35,617 nt of DNA, from assembly GCA_040756475.1 (NCBI GenBank), contig JBFLZB010000004.1:33643-69259 (forward strand). The letters run 5' to 3'. A program made the translations under genes and the position numbers. The stretch is from Thermodesulfobacteriota bacterium. Its GTDB lineage: Bacteria > Desulfobacterota > Deferrisomatia > Deferrisomatales > JACRMM01. Of the stretch, positions 8,445 to 16,067 are shown piece by piece. The notes under the pieces are model-generated. The model was not told the DNA's origin. It saw only the letters and a list, made by a program, of their open reading frames with translations, and searched no databases. How positions within the stretch are numbered: position 1 is the first letter of the stretch; each line of letters begins with the position of its first letter.

Positions 8445-8478
8445 GGGACGAACGGGACTCGAAAGTCCCGTTCGTCCC
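8445..8478. terminator. perfect 15-bp hairpin between convergent epmA and prpE-like genes
   Basis: GGGACGAACGGGACT (8445-8459) pairs perfectly with 8464-8478 around the tetraloop CGAA. There is no T-tract on either side, so it is not a textbook intrinsic terminator, but its place between two convergent genes suggests transcription termination or mRNA-end protection. Confidence 0.55.
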
Positions 8479-8534
8479 ATCGGTCCCCGTGGTCCCGCGG
8501 AGGCCGGCTCAGGGCTCGGCCACCTGGTTCCGTG

Positions 8535-10430
8535 CTATTTCTTTGCGTACCCCACGCCCTGGAGGGCTTCCTCGATCTCGCCCAGGGTGGCGGGGTCGTC
8601 GATGGTGGAGGGGGCGCGGTACTGCTCGCCGTCGGCGATCTTGCGCATGGTGCCGCGCAGGATCTTGCCCGAGCGGGTCTTGGGCAGCCGTTTGACGATC
8701 ATGGTCTCCTTGTAGCAGGCGATGGCGCCGATCTGGTCGCGGATCATCTGGACGAGCTCCTTCTTGAGCTTGTCCTCGGCGATGTCCGCACCGGCCTTGA
8801 GCACCACGAACCCCACGGGAACCTGCCCCTTCAGGTTGTCGCCGGCGCCGATGACCGCGCACTCGGCCACCGCCGGGTGGGTGGCGAGGATCTCCTCCAT
8901 GCCGCCGGTGGAGAGCCGGTGGCCCGCCACGTTGATCACGTCGTCCACCCGGCCCATGATGTACACGTAGTTCTCGTCGTCCAGGTAGCCGCCGTCGCCC
9001 GTGAAGTAGTAGCCCGGGAATGGGTCGGTGTAGGACTCCTTGAAGCGTTGGTCGGCGTTCCACAGGGTCGGCAGGGTGCCGGGGGGCAGGGGCAGCTTGA
9101 CGACGACGATCCCCTCCTGGTTGGGCCCCTGCACCTGGCCCGAGTCGCTCAGCACCCGCACGTCGTAGCCGGGAACGCCCTTGGTGGGGGAGCCCGGCTT
9201 GATGGGGAACTTCTCGATCCCCATGCAGTTGGCGGCAATGGCCCAGCCGGTCTCGGTCTGCCACCAGTGGTCCACCACGGGCCGCTGGAGGAGATCGGTG
9301 GCCCAGTGATAGGTGTCGGGGTCGGTGCGCTCGCCGGCGAGGAAGAGGTACTTGAAGCGGGCGAGATCGTACTTCTTCAGGTACTCGCCCTTGGGGTCCT
9401 CCTTCTTGATGGCTCGGAAGGCGGTGGGCGCGGTAAAGAGCACCTTGACGCCGTGCTGGCTGATGACCCGCCAGAAGGCCCCGGGATCGGGGGTTCCAAT
9501 CGGCTTGCCCTCGTAGCAGATGGTGGTGCAGCCGTAGATGAGAGGCGCGTACACGATGTACGAGTGGCCCACGACCCAGCCCACGTCCGAGGCGGCCCAG
9601 TACACGTCGCCCGGTTCCACGTCGTAGACATACTTCATGCTCCACGCCAGGGAGACGGCGTGGCCGCCGTTGTCGCGGACGATCCCCTTGGGCAGGCCCG
9701 TGGTGCCCGAGGTGTAGAGGATGTAGAGGGGGTCGGTTGCCTTCACGGTGACGCAGGGCGCGGGCTCGGCCTTGGCCATGAGCTCGTCCCAGTCGAAGTC
9801 GCGCCCGGGGGTAAGCTCGGCCTTTACCTGGGGGCGGGCGAGCATGACGCACTTTTCGGGCTTGTGCTTGGCGAGCTCGATGGCCTTGTCGAGCATGGGC
9901 TTGTAGGCCAGCACCTTGGCGCCCTCGATGCCGCAGGAAGCCGAGACGATGACCTTGGGCTTGGCGTCGTCGATGCGCACGGCGAGCTCGTTGGGGGCGA
10001 ACCCCCCGAAAACCACCGAGTGCACCGCGCCCAGGCGCGCGCACGCCAGCATGGAGACCACCGCCTGGGGTACCATGGGCATGTAGATGATCACGGTGTC
10101 GCCCTTGCCCACCCCGAGCCCCCGGAGCACGCCGGCAAACCGCGCCACCTCGTCCCGGAGCTCGCGATAGGTAAACTTCTGCACCTGGTTGGTGACGGGG
10201 CTGTCGTAGATCAGGGCGACCTGGTCGGCCCGGCCCCCCTCCACGTGCCGGTCCAGGGCGTTGTAGCAGGTGTTGAGCTCGCCCCCGACGAACCAGCGGT
10301 AGAACGGAGGGTTGGAGTCGTCGAGCACCTTGTCCCACTTCCGGGACCAGGCAATCGCCTCCGCGGCCTCTCCCCAGAAGCCGTTGGGATCTTGCAGACT
10401 GCGGCGAAACACCTCGTCGTAGCGTCCCAT
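8535..10430 (-). CDS. prpE: propionate--CoA ligase (PrpE/ACSS3-type, acetyl-CoA synthetase family)
   Basis: The enzyme activates a short-chain acid (propionate, possibly acetate) to its acyl-CoA through an adenylate. The start ATG 10430 follows AGGAGGAGG; the product has 631 residues, normal for the family. Motifs: YTSGTTGLPKGI (P-loop), HWWQTETGW (substrate-pocket and adenylation region), YFTGDGGY, VDDVINVAGHRLSTGGMEE (two blocks), and PKTRSGKILR with Lys589 at the position regulated by acetylation in Acs. PrpE rather than Acs is favoured by RDNGGHAVSLAWSMKY, TCYNALDRH and VSASCGIEGAKVLAYKPMLD. Substrate specificity is still an inference. The gene is monocistronic, with its own promoter, and convergent with epmA. 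Confidence 0.9.
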   Translation of the reverse strand: MGRYDEVFRRSLQDPNGFWGEAAEAIAWSRKWDKVLDDSNPPFYRWFVGGELNTCYNALDRHVEGGRADQVALIYDSPVTNQVQKFTYRELRDEVARFAGVLRGLGVGKGDTVIIYMPMVPQAVVSMLACARLGAVHSVVFGGFAPNELAVRIDDAKPKVIVSASCGIEGAKVLAYKPMLDKAIELAKHKPEKCVMLARPQVKAELTPGRDFDWDELMAKAEPAPCVTVKATDPLYILYTSGTTGLPKGIVRDNGGHAVSLAWSMKYVYDVEPGDVYWAASDVGWVVGHSYIVYAPLIYGCTTICYEGKPIGTPDPGAFWRVISQHGVKVLFTAPTAFRAIKKEDPKGEYLKKYDLARFKYLFLAGERTDPDTYHWATDLLQRPVVDHWWQTETGWAIAANCMGIEKFPIKPGSPTKGVPGYDVRVLSDSGQVQGPNQEGIVVVKLPLPPGTLPTLWNADQRFKESYTDPFPGYYFTGDGGYLDDENYVYIMGRVDDVINVAGHRLSTGGMEEILATHPAVAECAVIGAGDNLKGQVPVGFVVLKAGADIAEDKLKKELVQMIRDQIGAIACYKETMIVKRLPKTRSGKILRGTMRKIADGEQYRAPSTIDDPATLGEIEEALQGVGYAKK

Positions 10431-10488
10431 GCCCTCCTCCTCTCGAGCGCTGTGTTGAGAAACCCGGGCCCAAAACAAACGATGTGTC

Positions 10489-10518
10489 ATGCTAGCGGAA
10501 GGATTTCACCGGTGTCAA
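10489..10518 (-). promoter_or_regulatory. sigma-70 promoter of the prpE-like gene
   Basis: On the minus strand TTGACA (10513-10518) is followed after 18 bp by TAGCAT (10489-10494), placing the start near 10482 and a leader of about 50 bases before ATG 10430. The -35 box overlaps the GTG start of the divergent radical SAM gene. Confidence 0.55.
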
Positions 10519-11402
10519 CCGGCCAAGAGACGGCTGCCCTCGGGCGCTGGCCGAGCCTCGCCCGGTATTGGCAGACCCGTTTTGGAGGGCGGGTGGAGCG
10601 GGTGGGGCTCGATGCCGGGCTGTCGTGTCCCAATCGGGACGGGACCGGAGGAAGCGCTGGGTGCGCCTTCTGCGATCCCGTGTCCTTTGCCCCCTGCGCC
10701 GGTGACGAGCGACCCGTTTCGGAGCAGCTCGCAGCCGGCCTTGCACGCCTCGAGCGCCGCGGGGTCAGGCACGCCGCGGCCTACTTTCAGCCCCACACCA
10801 ATACCTACGCGCCCCTCGCGGTGCTCGAGGGGCTCTGGTCCTCCCTGCTTCCGTTTCCCGAGGTGGTGGCGCTGTGCGTGGGCACCCGCCCGGACTGCGT
10901 GCCGGACCCGGTCCTGGAGCTCCTGGCCCGGTATCGGGAGCGCTGGGAGGTGTGGCTGGAGCTCGGGCTCCAGAGCGCGCGGGACGACACCCTGGCCCGG
11001 CTCGGGCGGGGCCACACGGCCGCCCAGTTCGCGGATGCCTGCCGGCGCGCCCGGGCCCGAGGGCTCATGGTCTGCGCCCACGTGATCCTGGGGCTTCCGG
11101 GGGAGGGTCCCGAGGACGAGGCGCGTACCGCCGCGTTTCTGGCGGACCTGGGAGCGGAAGGGGTAAAGCTCCACCACCTGGCGGTGGTGCGGGGCAGTGC
11201 CCTGGAGCTTTCGTGGCGCGGAGGAGACCTTCCCCTCCTGGAAGAGGCACAGTACGTCGCACGGGCGGCGGCCTTCGTGGCGGCCCTCCCTCCCCGCACC
11301 ATCCTCCACCGCCTCGTGGGGGATACCGCAGGGGATCGGCTCCTGGCCCCGCGATACGACAAGGCGCGTGCCATTCGCGGGATCCGCCAGGCGCTGGGGT
11401 AA
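10512..11402 (+). CDS. TIGR01212-type radical SAM protein (YhcC-like)
   Basis: The product has 296 residues from GTG 10512, preceded by GGAAGG at about nine bases; ATG 10482 is in frame but lacks a ribosome site. The N-terminus LARYWQTRFGGRVERV matches the start of E. coli YhcC. The cluster Cys residues lie in LSCPNRDGTGGSAGCAFC (Cys39, Cys51, Cys54), the family's unusual spacing instead of CxxxCxxC. Further motifs are YFQPHTNTYAP, VGTRPD, LELGLQS, HVILGLPGE and GVKLHHLAVV. The reaction of this family is not firmly known; YhcC-like proteins have been linked to tRNA or redox functions. It is followed at once by a strong terminator. Confidence 0.9.
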   Translation: MSTGQETAALGRWPSLARYWQTRFGGRVERVGLDAGLSCPNRDGTGGSAGCAFCDPVSFAPCAGDERPVSEQLAAGLARLERRGVRHAAAYFQPHTNTYAPLAVLEGLWSSLLPFPEVVALCVGTRPDCVPDPVLELLARYRERWEVWLELGLQSARDDTLARLGRGHTAAQFADACRRARARGLMVCAHVILGLPGEGPEDEARTAAFLADLGAEGVKLHHLAVVRGSALELSWRGGDLPLLEEAQYVARAAAFVAALPPRTILHRLVGDTAGDRLLAPRYDKARAIRGIRQALG

Positions 11403-11406
11403 AGCA

Positions 11407-11442
11407 AAAGCCCCCGTGGCTCTTGCCGTGGGGGCTTTCTTT
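11407..11442. terminator. bidirectional intrinsic terminator
   Basis: The stem AAAGCCCCC/GGGGGCTTT (11407-11415 with 11430-11438) has an inner GGC/GCC pairing and is followed by TTTCTTT on the plus strand and TTTTGCTTT on the minus strand. It can end both the radical SAM transcript and the convergent tRNA transcript. Confidence 0.85.
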
Positions 11443-11445
11443 GGA

Positions 11446-11523
11446 TGGCGGTCCCTACGGGATTTGAACCCGTGTCGCCGACGTGAGAGGCCGGTGTCCT
11501 AGGCCGGGCTAGACGAAGGGACC
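11446..11523 (-). tRNA. tRNA-Glu (anticodon CTC)
   Basis: The minus-strand sequence begins GGTCCCTTCGTCTAG and ends GGGACCGCCA, so CCA is encoded. The anticodon loop CTCTCAC gives anticodon CTC (11487-11485). The T-arm GGGTTTGAATCCC and the D-arm GTCTAGCCCGGCCTAGGAC match bacterial tRNA-Glu. It lies 11 bp from tRNA-Gln and is probably processed from the same transcript. Confidence 0.95.
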
Positions 11524-11534
11524 GATTCTTGTCC

Positions 11535-11608
11535 TGGCTGGGGGAGAAGGATTCGAACCCTCATAAACAGATCCAGAGTCTGCTGTCCTACCATTAGACG
11601 ATCCCCCA
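11535..11608 (-). tRNA. tRNA-Gln (anticodon CTG)
   Basis: The minus-strand sequence begins TGGGGGATCGTCTAATGG and ends with an encoded CCA. The anticodon stem CAGA/TCTG encloses the loop CTCTGGA, giving anticodon CTG. The T-arm is GAGGGTTCGAATCCTTC and the acceptor is TGGGGGA/TCCCCCA. It is the first gene after the promoter at 11627-11655. Confidence 0.95.
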
Positions 11609-11626
11609 GCGACTCAGGAGTGCAGG

Positions 11627-11655
11627 TTTATACTGGACCGGTTTGCCAGTGTCAA
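11627..11655 (-). promoter_or_regulatory. strong sigma-70 promoter of the tRNA pair
   Basis: On the minus strand TTGACA (11650-11655) and TATAAA (11627-11632) are separated by exactly 17 bp. The start would be near 11620, about 12 bases before mature tRNA-Gln. It is the closest match to consensus in the window. Confidence 0.85.
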
Positions 11656-11724
11656 GCAGGAACCTGAGGCTGCCCGGGGCTTCCGGGGCCTATGCCTGCG
11701 CCGCTCCCGGAGCCGCCTCCGGCC

Positions 11725-12630
11725 TTACTGCCACCGCTCGGGGTAGAGGAAGCGGCTCAGGTGCTCCACCGCCTCGGCCACCCGGGGGCCGGGGCGGGAA
11801 AACAGGGTTTCGTCCACGATCAGGACCCGACGGGTCCGAGCGGCCCGGAGCAGGCGCAAGTGGGCGCGGTCGGCCAGGGCGGGGGGCTTTCGGTTCATGG
11901 GGCCCTCCTGGACGACGTACACGTCGGGGTCCAGGCGCAGCAGGGCCTCCACGTCGAAGAGCAGGAGCTTCTTGTCGCTCTCCACGGCGTTGATGCCCCC
12001 CGCCCGGCGGATCACCTCGTCCACGAGCCCGCCCGTTCCCGCCACGGTCAGCGGCTCGGCCCGCACCTCGAAGACCACCCGGGGCCGGCGCCCGGGCGTG
12101 CCGATCCGCTCCGCGACCCCGGCCAGGCGCTCCCGGAGCCGGGCCACCAGGGCGGCTCCCTCGGCTTCGCGGCCGCACAGGGCCCCGAGACGGGCGATCA
12201 CGGTCTCCAGGTCGCCGATGCCCCCCGGGTCGAAGGCGGCCACGGGCAGGCCCCGGGCCCGAAGCGCCGAGAGGGCCTCTTGAGACGCCCGGCCCCCCCG
12301 GCTCACCACGAGGTCGGGCCGCCGGGCCAGCAGGTGCTCCACGTCGGGCCGGAGGCCCGTGCCCACCGAGGGCAGCGCGGCCACCTCGGGAATGGTGTCG
12401 TCGTTGGAGGTGCGGGCCACCAGGGCGCCGCCCATCCCGAGCTCCCAGAGGAGCTCGGTGAAGGCGCCGTAGAGGGATACCACCCGGGCGGGCGGGGCCG
12501 GGAGGCACACCTGGGCGCCCGTGTCGTCGGTGACGCACGCGGCCCGGGAGGGCTCCGCCCCGGCGCCGAGGAGGGCCGCCCCGAAGGTGACGGCGAGGAC
12601 GAGGGGCACTACGAGGCGGGCCGTGGGCAC
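11725..12630 (-). CDS. btuF: periplasmic cobalamin-type substrate-binding protein (BtuF-like)
   Basis: The start is GTG 12630, with AGGAG five bases before it, giving 301 residues. A Sec signal peptide covers roughly residues 1-32. The mature protein begins with two Cys flanking DDTGAQV and then PARVVSLYGAFTELLWELGMG, the opening of the helical-backbone (TroA/BtuF) fold. LLARRPDLVVSRGG, VFEVRAEPLTVAGTGGLVDEV (two blocks) and LRLDPDVYVV match the family. It should bring vitamin B12 or a related corrinoid to the adjacent BtuCD complex. It is the last gene of the riboswitch-controlled operon, eight bases after the ATPase gene. Iron-siderophore binding is the alternative for the fold, but riboswitch control and cobI favour corrinoid. 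Confidence 0.88.
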   Translation of the reverse strand: MPTARLVVPLVLAVTFGAALLGAGAEPSRAACVTDDTGAQVCLPAPPARVVSLYGAFTELLWELGMGGALVARTSNDDTIPEVAALPSVGTGLRPDVEHLLARRPDLVVSRGGRASQEALSALRARGLPVAAFDPGGIGDLETVIARLGALCGREAEGAALVARLRERLAGVAERIGTPGRRPRVVFEVRAEPLTVAGTGGLVDEVIRRAGGINAVESDKKLLLFDVEALLRLDPDVYVVQEGPMNRKPPALADRAHLRLLRAARTRRVLIVDETLFSRPGPRVAEAVEHLSRFLYPERWQ

Positions 12631-12638
12631 GGCGGCTC

Positions 12639-13424
12639 CTATCTCCCCCCTCCGCTCCGGGGCAGGAACACCGCGTGGGGCCGGCCGGTGGCGGGGTGGG
12701 TGAAGACCTCCACGGGCGTCTCGTACACGGTCTCGATGACCTCCCGGGTGAAGACCTCCGCCGTGGGGCCGTCGGCGCGAATCCGCCCGGCCCGCAGGAA
12801 GATGAGGCGGCGGCAGTAGAGGGCGGCGAGGTTGAGGTCGTGCATCACGGCGAGGACCGTAACGCCCAGGGCGTTCCAACGGGTGAGGAGGTCGAAGGCG
12901 TCGATCTTGCGGTGTACGTCCATGGCGGCGGTGGCTTCGTCCAGGAGGAGCAGGGGCGCCTCCTGGGCCAGCGCCCGGGCCAGGATCAGGCGCTGGCGCT
13001 CGCCCCCGGAGACCTGGGTGACGAGGCGCCCGGCAAGGGCGGCGGTGTCGGTTTCCACCAGGGCGCGCTCCACGCAGGCCAGGTCGGCGGCCGACTCCCG
13101 GGCGAAGCGGCCGAGCCGCGGGTAGCGCCCCATGAGCACCACCTCGAAGCCGGTGAAGGGGAAGGGGATCTCCGTGGACTGGGGCACCACGGCCGCGGTG
13201 CGCCCCAGGTCCCGGGGCCGGGCGTGGGCCACGTCCACCCCGCCCACCGACACGGTGCCCGCCTCGGGGCGGAGCACGCCCGAGAGCACCCGCACCAGGG
13301 TGGACTTGCCGCAGGCGTTGGGGCCGAGCACCCCCACAAAGTCGCCCCGGGGCACGTCGAGGGTCACGTCGTGGAGCACGCGCTCCCCGCCGTAGCCGGC
13401 CCCCAGGCCGGTCACCCGGATCAC
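12639..13424 (-). CDS. btuD: ABC transporter ATPase, BtuD/FecE type
   Basis: The product has 261 residues from GTG 13424, which overlaps the permease stop as GTGA. Walker A is GPNACGKST (residues 34-42), canonical in spacing although the usual GA is AC. The signature is VSGGERQ, Walker B is [12 protein letters not shown], and the switch His is in MHDLN. It powers import through the upstream BtuC-like permease. After the ATPase core there is a normal short C-terminal extension ([19 protein letters not shown]) typical of the FecE/BtuD group. Confidence 0.92.
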   Translation of the reverse strand: MIRVTGLGAGYGGERVLHDVTLDVPRGDFVGVLGPNACGKSTLVRVLSGVLRPEAGTVSVGGVDVAHARPRDLGRTAAVVPQSTEIPFPFTGFEVVLMGRYPRLGRFARESAADLACVERALVETDTAALAGRLVTQVSGGERQRLILARALAQEAPLLLLDEATAAMDVHRKIDAFDLLTRWNALGVTVLAVMHDLNLAALYCRRLIFLRAGRIRADGPTAEVFTREVIETVYETPVEVFTHPATGRPHAVFLPRSGGGR

Positions 13425-14497
13425 GACCGGCCCCGGCGGGCAAGGGGGTCGAGCCGCAGCAGCCAGCAGAAGAAGGGGCCCCCCAGGAGCGCCGTGACCA
13501 CCCCCACGGGGAGCTCCTCCCCCCGGGGCAGGAGGGTGCGGGAAAGGGCGTCGGCCAGGGTGAGGAGGACCCCGCCGCCCAGGAACGACGACACCAGGAG
13601 CCGCCGGTGGGAGGGTCCGAGCACCATCCGCAGCAGGTGGGGCACCACCAGGCCCACGAACCCGATGACCCCGCTCACCGAGACGCACGCGCCGGTCAGG
13701 AGCGACGCGGCCACCAGGAGCACCCGGCGCACCCGCCGCGAGTCCACCCCCAACTGGCGCGCCCCCTCGTCGCCGAGCACCAGGAGGTCCAGATCCCGGC
13801 CGAGCCACAGGGCGGCCAGGAGGCCCGCGGCCACGTAGGGAGCACAGAAGGCCACGTGGCCCCAGCCGCGCCCCGAGAAGCTCCCCATGATCCAGAAGAC
13901 GATGGAGGAGACGCTCTCCTCGTTGAGGCTCTTGAGCAGGCTGATGCCGGCGGAAAGCGTGGTGCTCACCACGATCCCCGCCAGGATGAGGGTTCCGCTG
14001 CCGGAGTAGCCCCGCCCCGCCGCGAGCAGGTGCACCGCCCCCAGGGCAAGGAGCGCCCCGGCGAAGGCCGCGGCGGGCAGGAGGCCGAGGCCCAGGGCCG
14101 TGTAGCCCCCGAGGCCGAGCAGGATCGCCACGCTCGCTCCCAGGGCCGCCCCGGAGGACACGCCCACCGTGTAGGGGTCGGCCAGGGGGTTGAGGAGAAT
14201 GCCCTGGAATACGACCCCGGCGGTGGCGAGCCCCCCGCCCACCAGGGCCGCGAGCACCACCCGGGAAAGGCGCACGTTGAGGAGGATGGCACGGTCCACC
14301 TCGTCCAGGGTTGGTGCCGCGAGCCCCAGGGACTCCGCCCCTGCGCGGAGCAGGTGGCTCCAGCCCAGGCCCGAGGAGCCGATGCCGGAGGCCCAGACCA
14401 GGCACAGGGGCAGGAGGGCCGCCAGCGCCCAGGGGAACCACCCGTGGGAGCGGCCCCGGCGGACGGAAGAGGCGGGCGGGGCAGGGGTGCGGCTCAC
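13421..14497 (-). CDS. btuC: FecCD/BtuC-type permease
   Basis: The start is GTG 14497 (overlapping the CobI stop as GTGA), giving 358 residues. The protein has about ten hydrophobic segments. Characteristic FecCD motifs are present: LNVRLSRVVLAALVGGGLATAGVVFQ (LNVRLSRVVLAA then GGGLATAGVVFQ), NPLADPYTVGVSSGAALGAS and GFVGLVVPHLLR. The last lies next to the coupling helix that contacts the ATPase. It forms the import channel for the corrinoid delivered by the BtuF-like protein. The N-terminal 20 residues are Pro/Ser/Arg-rich and cytoplasmic. Confidence 0.93.
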   Translation of the reverse strand: MSRTPAPPASSVRRGRSHGWFPWALAALLPLCLVWASGIGSSGLGWSHLLRAGAESLGLAAPTLDEVDRAILLNVRLSRVVLAALVGGGLATAGVVFQGILLNPLADPYTVGVSSGAALGASVAILLGLGGYTALGLGLLPAAAFAGALLALGAVHLLAAGRGYSGSGTLILAGIVVSTTLSAGISLLKSLNEESVSSIVFWIMGSFSGRGWGHVAFCAPYVAAGLLAALWLGRDLDLLVLGDEGARQLGVDSRRVRRVLLVAASLLTGACVSVSGVIGFVGLVVPHLLRMVLGPSHRRLLVSSFLGGGVLLTLADALSRTLLPRGEELPVGVVTALLGGPFFCWLLRLDPLARRGRS

Positions 14498-15213
14498 CGG
14501 TTCGAACCGCCCCGGCGCACGACGAAGAGGCTCATGTACTCGGTTCCGGCAGCCCGCGCGGCGTCGGTGCCGCGCAGGAGGCGGGCGTCGGATCGCGTGC
14601 AGCGCAGGGCGTACAGGGCTTGGGGACCTCTCCCCCGGGCGTCCAACACGTCGCAGACCTCGGCGAGCTTCCGGTAGGGTTTGAGGACCACCACGTTTTC
14701 CGAGAGCTCCAGCGCCTGGGCCAGGCGCCCCGCCCCCCGGGCGGCGCTCACCACCGTGAGGCTCTCGTCCCCTTCCGCCAGGGGTTCCACCGCCGCGGCG
14801 GCAGCCGCCGCAAAGGAGGTGATGCCCGGGACCACCTCCACCGGCACGTCGGGGGAAATCTCCCGCAGGGCCCGGAGGAGGTAGGTGAAGGTGGAGTAGG
14901 TCATGGGGTCGCCCAGGGTGAGGAACGCGGCCGAGGCCGGCCGGCGCAGCACGCCGAGCACGCGCTCGGCGTTGGCCCGGTGGGCCGCCCCGCTCGCCAC
15001 CCCCTCGAAGGTGTGTTCGAAGGGCAGGGCGATCACCTCGCTGCCCGGCGGCAGGTGGGGGGTGGCGATCTCCAGGGCCAGGCTCCGCCCCGACCGAGCC
15101 TGGGCCGAGGTAAAGACCACGTCGGCCTGCCCCAGCACCCGGGCGGCCTTGAGGGTGAGGAGCTCCGGGTCTCCGGGACCCACGCCGATGCCGTACAGTG
15201 TGCCGATGCGCAA
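14494..15213 (-). CDS. cobI: precorrin-2 / cobalt-factor II C20-methyltransferase (CobI/CbiL)
   Basis: The family methylates C-20 of precorrin-2 or cobalt-precorrin-2 with SAM in cobalamin synthesis. The start is TTG 15213 (AAAGG upstream), giving 239 residues; no ATG or GTG is better placed. Motifs: GIGVGPGDPELLTLKA (SAM and tetrapyrrole site), AFLTLGDPMTYSTFTYL, VEVVPGITSFAAAA and NVVVLKPYRK. These are diagnostic of CobI/CbiL rather than other corrin methyltransferases. Whether the aerobic or anaerobic pathway operates cannot be told from this gene. Its presence among transport genes under a cobalamin riboswitch links synthesis and uptake. It is the only gene in the operon with a real gap before it, filled with tandem repeats. 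Confidence 0.92.
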   Translation of the reverse strand: MRIGTLYGIGVGPGDPELLTLKAARVLGQADVVFTSAQARSGRSLALEIATPHLPPGSEVIALPFEHTFEGVASGAAHRANAERVLGVLRRPASAAFLTLGDPMTYSTFTYLLRALREISPDVPVEVVPGITSFAAAAAAAVEPLAEGDESLTVVSAARGAGRLAQALELSENVVVLKPYRKLAEVCDVLDARGRGPQALYALRCTRSDARLLRGTDAARAAGTEYMSLFVVRRGGSNR

Positions 15214-15233
15214 AGGGGTACCTTTGGGTGCGG

Positions 15234-15314
15234 GTTGCGCGTTGCTCGTTGCGCGTTGCTGGTTGGGGCGGTGAGCCGCCCACTGTCCGTGCCGGTCCGT
15301 GCTCGTCCGTGCCC
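15234..15314. repeat. 7-bp and 10-bp tandem repeats inside the cobalamin operon
   Basis: 15234-15266 is four and a half copies of a 7-bp unit (GTTGCGC/GTTGCTC alternating). 15285-15314 is three copies of a 10-bp unit (GTCCGTGCCG, GTCCGTGCTC, GTCCGTGCCC). Together they fill most of the 110 bp between the ABC-2 permease stop and the cobI start. Confidence 0.9.
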
Positions 15315-15323
15315 CCTGCTGCC

Positions 15324-16067
15324 CTACGCCGAGGCCCGGCGCACGCTCCACACCGCCAGGGCGAAGAACAGCGCCGCAAAACCCGCCAGCACCGCCACGT
15401 GGAGCAGGGGCACGGGGCGACCCAGGGCCACGGCCCGGATGGCGAGGCTCGAGTGGGTCAGGGGCAGGAGCCATGCTGCGGCCTCGGCCCACCCGGGGAG
15501 GCGGTCCAGGGGGAAGAAGGTGCCGCAGAGAAACGACATGGGCACGATGAAGAAGGTGTTGATGTGCCCCTGGTCCGCGTGGCTTCGCACCACCATGGCC
15601 GCGGCCACCGCGGCCGAGGCGAAGGCGAAGGTGTGGAGGCCGAAGAGCCCCAGGGCCGGGGCGCTGAGCGGCAGGCTCGCCCCGAAGGCAAAGGCCAGCA
15701 CGTACACCACCGCGGCGGCGGCGATGCCCCGGAGCATGCCGTAGAGCACCTCGCCCAGGGCGATCTCCCAGGCCGGCACCGGGGCCATCTGGAACTCCTC
15801 GAAGATCCGCCAGTAGAACCGGGAGATGTTGATCTCGGTGGCCGTACCGTAGCTCTGGGTCATGGCGGCCATGGTGGCGAGGCCCGGCAACATGAAGGCC
15901 AGGTACCCCACTCCCTCCATCTCCACGTGGCGCCCCACGCCCCACCCGAACACCACCAGAAAGAGCAGGGGGGAAACCGTGTAGGAGGCCAGGTGCTTGG
16001 TCCAGCGGCGCCGGTAGATGCGCAGCTCCCGGAAGAGGACCCCCCGAACCCCTGCCAGGGCGGTCAC
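15324..16067 (-). CDS. ABC-2 type transport permease
   Basis: The product has 247 residues from GTG 16067, overlapping the ATPase stop as GTGA. It has six hydrophobic segments in the ABC-2 (NodJ/DrrB) pattern: an N-terminal cytoplasmic amphipathic stretch (FRELRIYRRRWTKHL), a conserved PGLATMAAMTQSYGTATEINISR region (in two blocks), then VPMSFLCGTFFPLDRLP before the last helices. It should form a homodimeric exporter with the preceding ATPase. The substrate is unknown; its place behind a cobalamin riboswitch suggests something linked to corrinoids or cobalt. Confidence 0.9.
   Translation of the reverse strand: MTALAGVRGVLFRELRIYRRRWTKHLASYTVSPLLFLVVFGWGVGRHVEMEGVGYLAFMLPGLATMAAMTQSYGTATEINISRFYWRIFEEFQMAPVPAWEIALGEVLYGMLRGIAAAAVVYVLAFAFGASLPLSAPALGLFGLHTFAFASAAVAAAMVVRSHADQGHINTFFIVPMSFLCGTFFPLDRLPGWAEAAAWLLPLTHSSLAIRAVALGRPVPLLHVAVLAGFAALFFALAVWSVRRASA

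Noticed and set aside
7437-10481. Very long plus-strand open frame upstream of the radical SAM gene
   Set aside because: It is the antisense of prpE and the overlap of epmA. Only its last part, from GTG 10512, has protein homology and a ribosome site.
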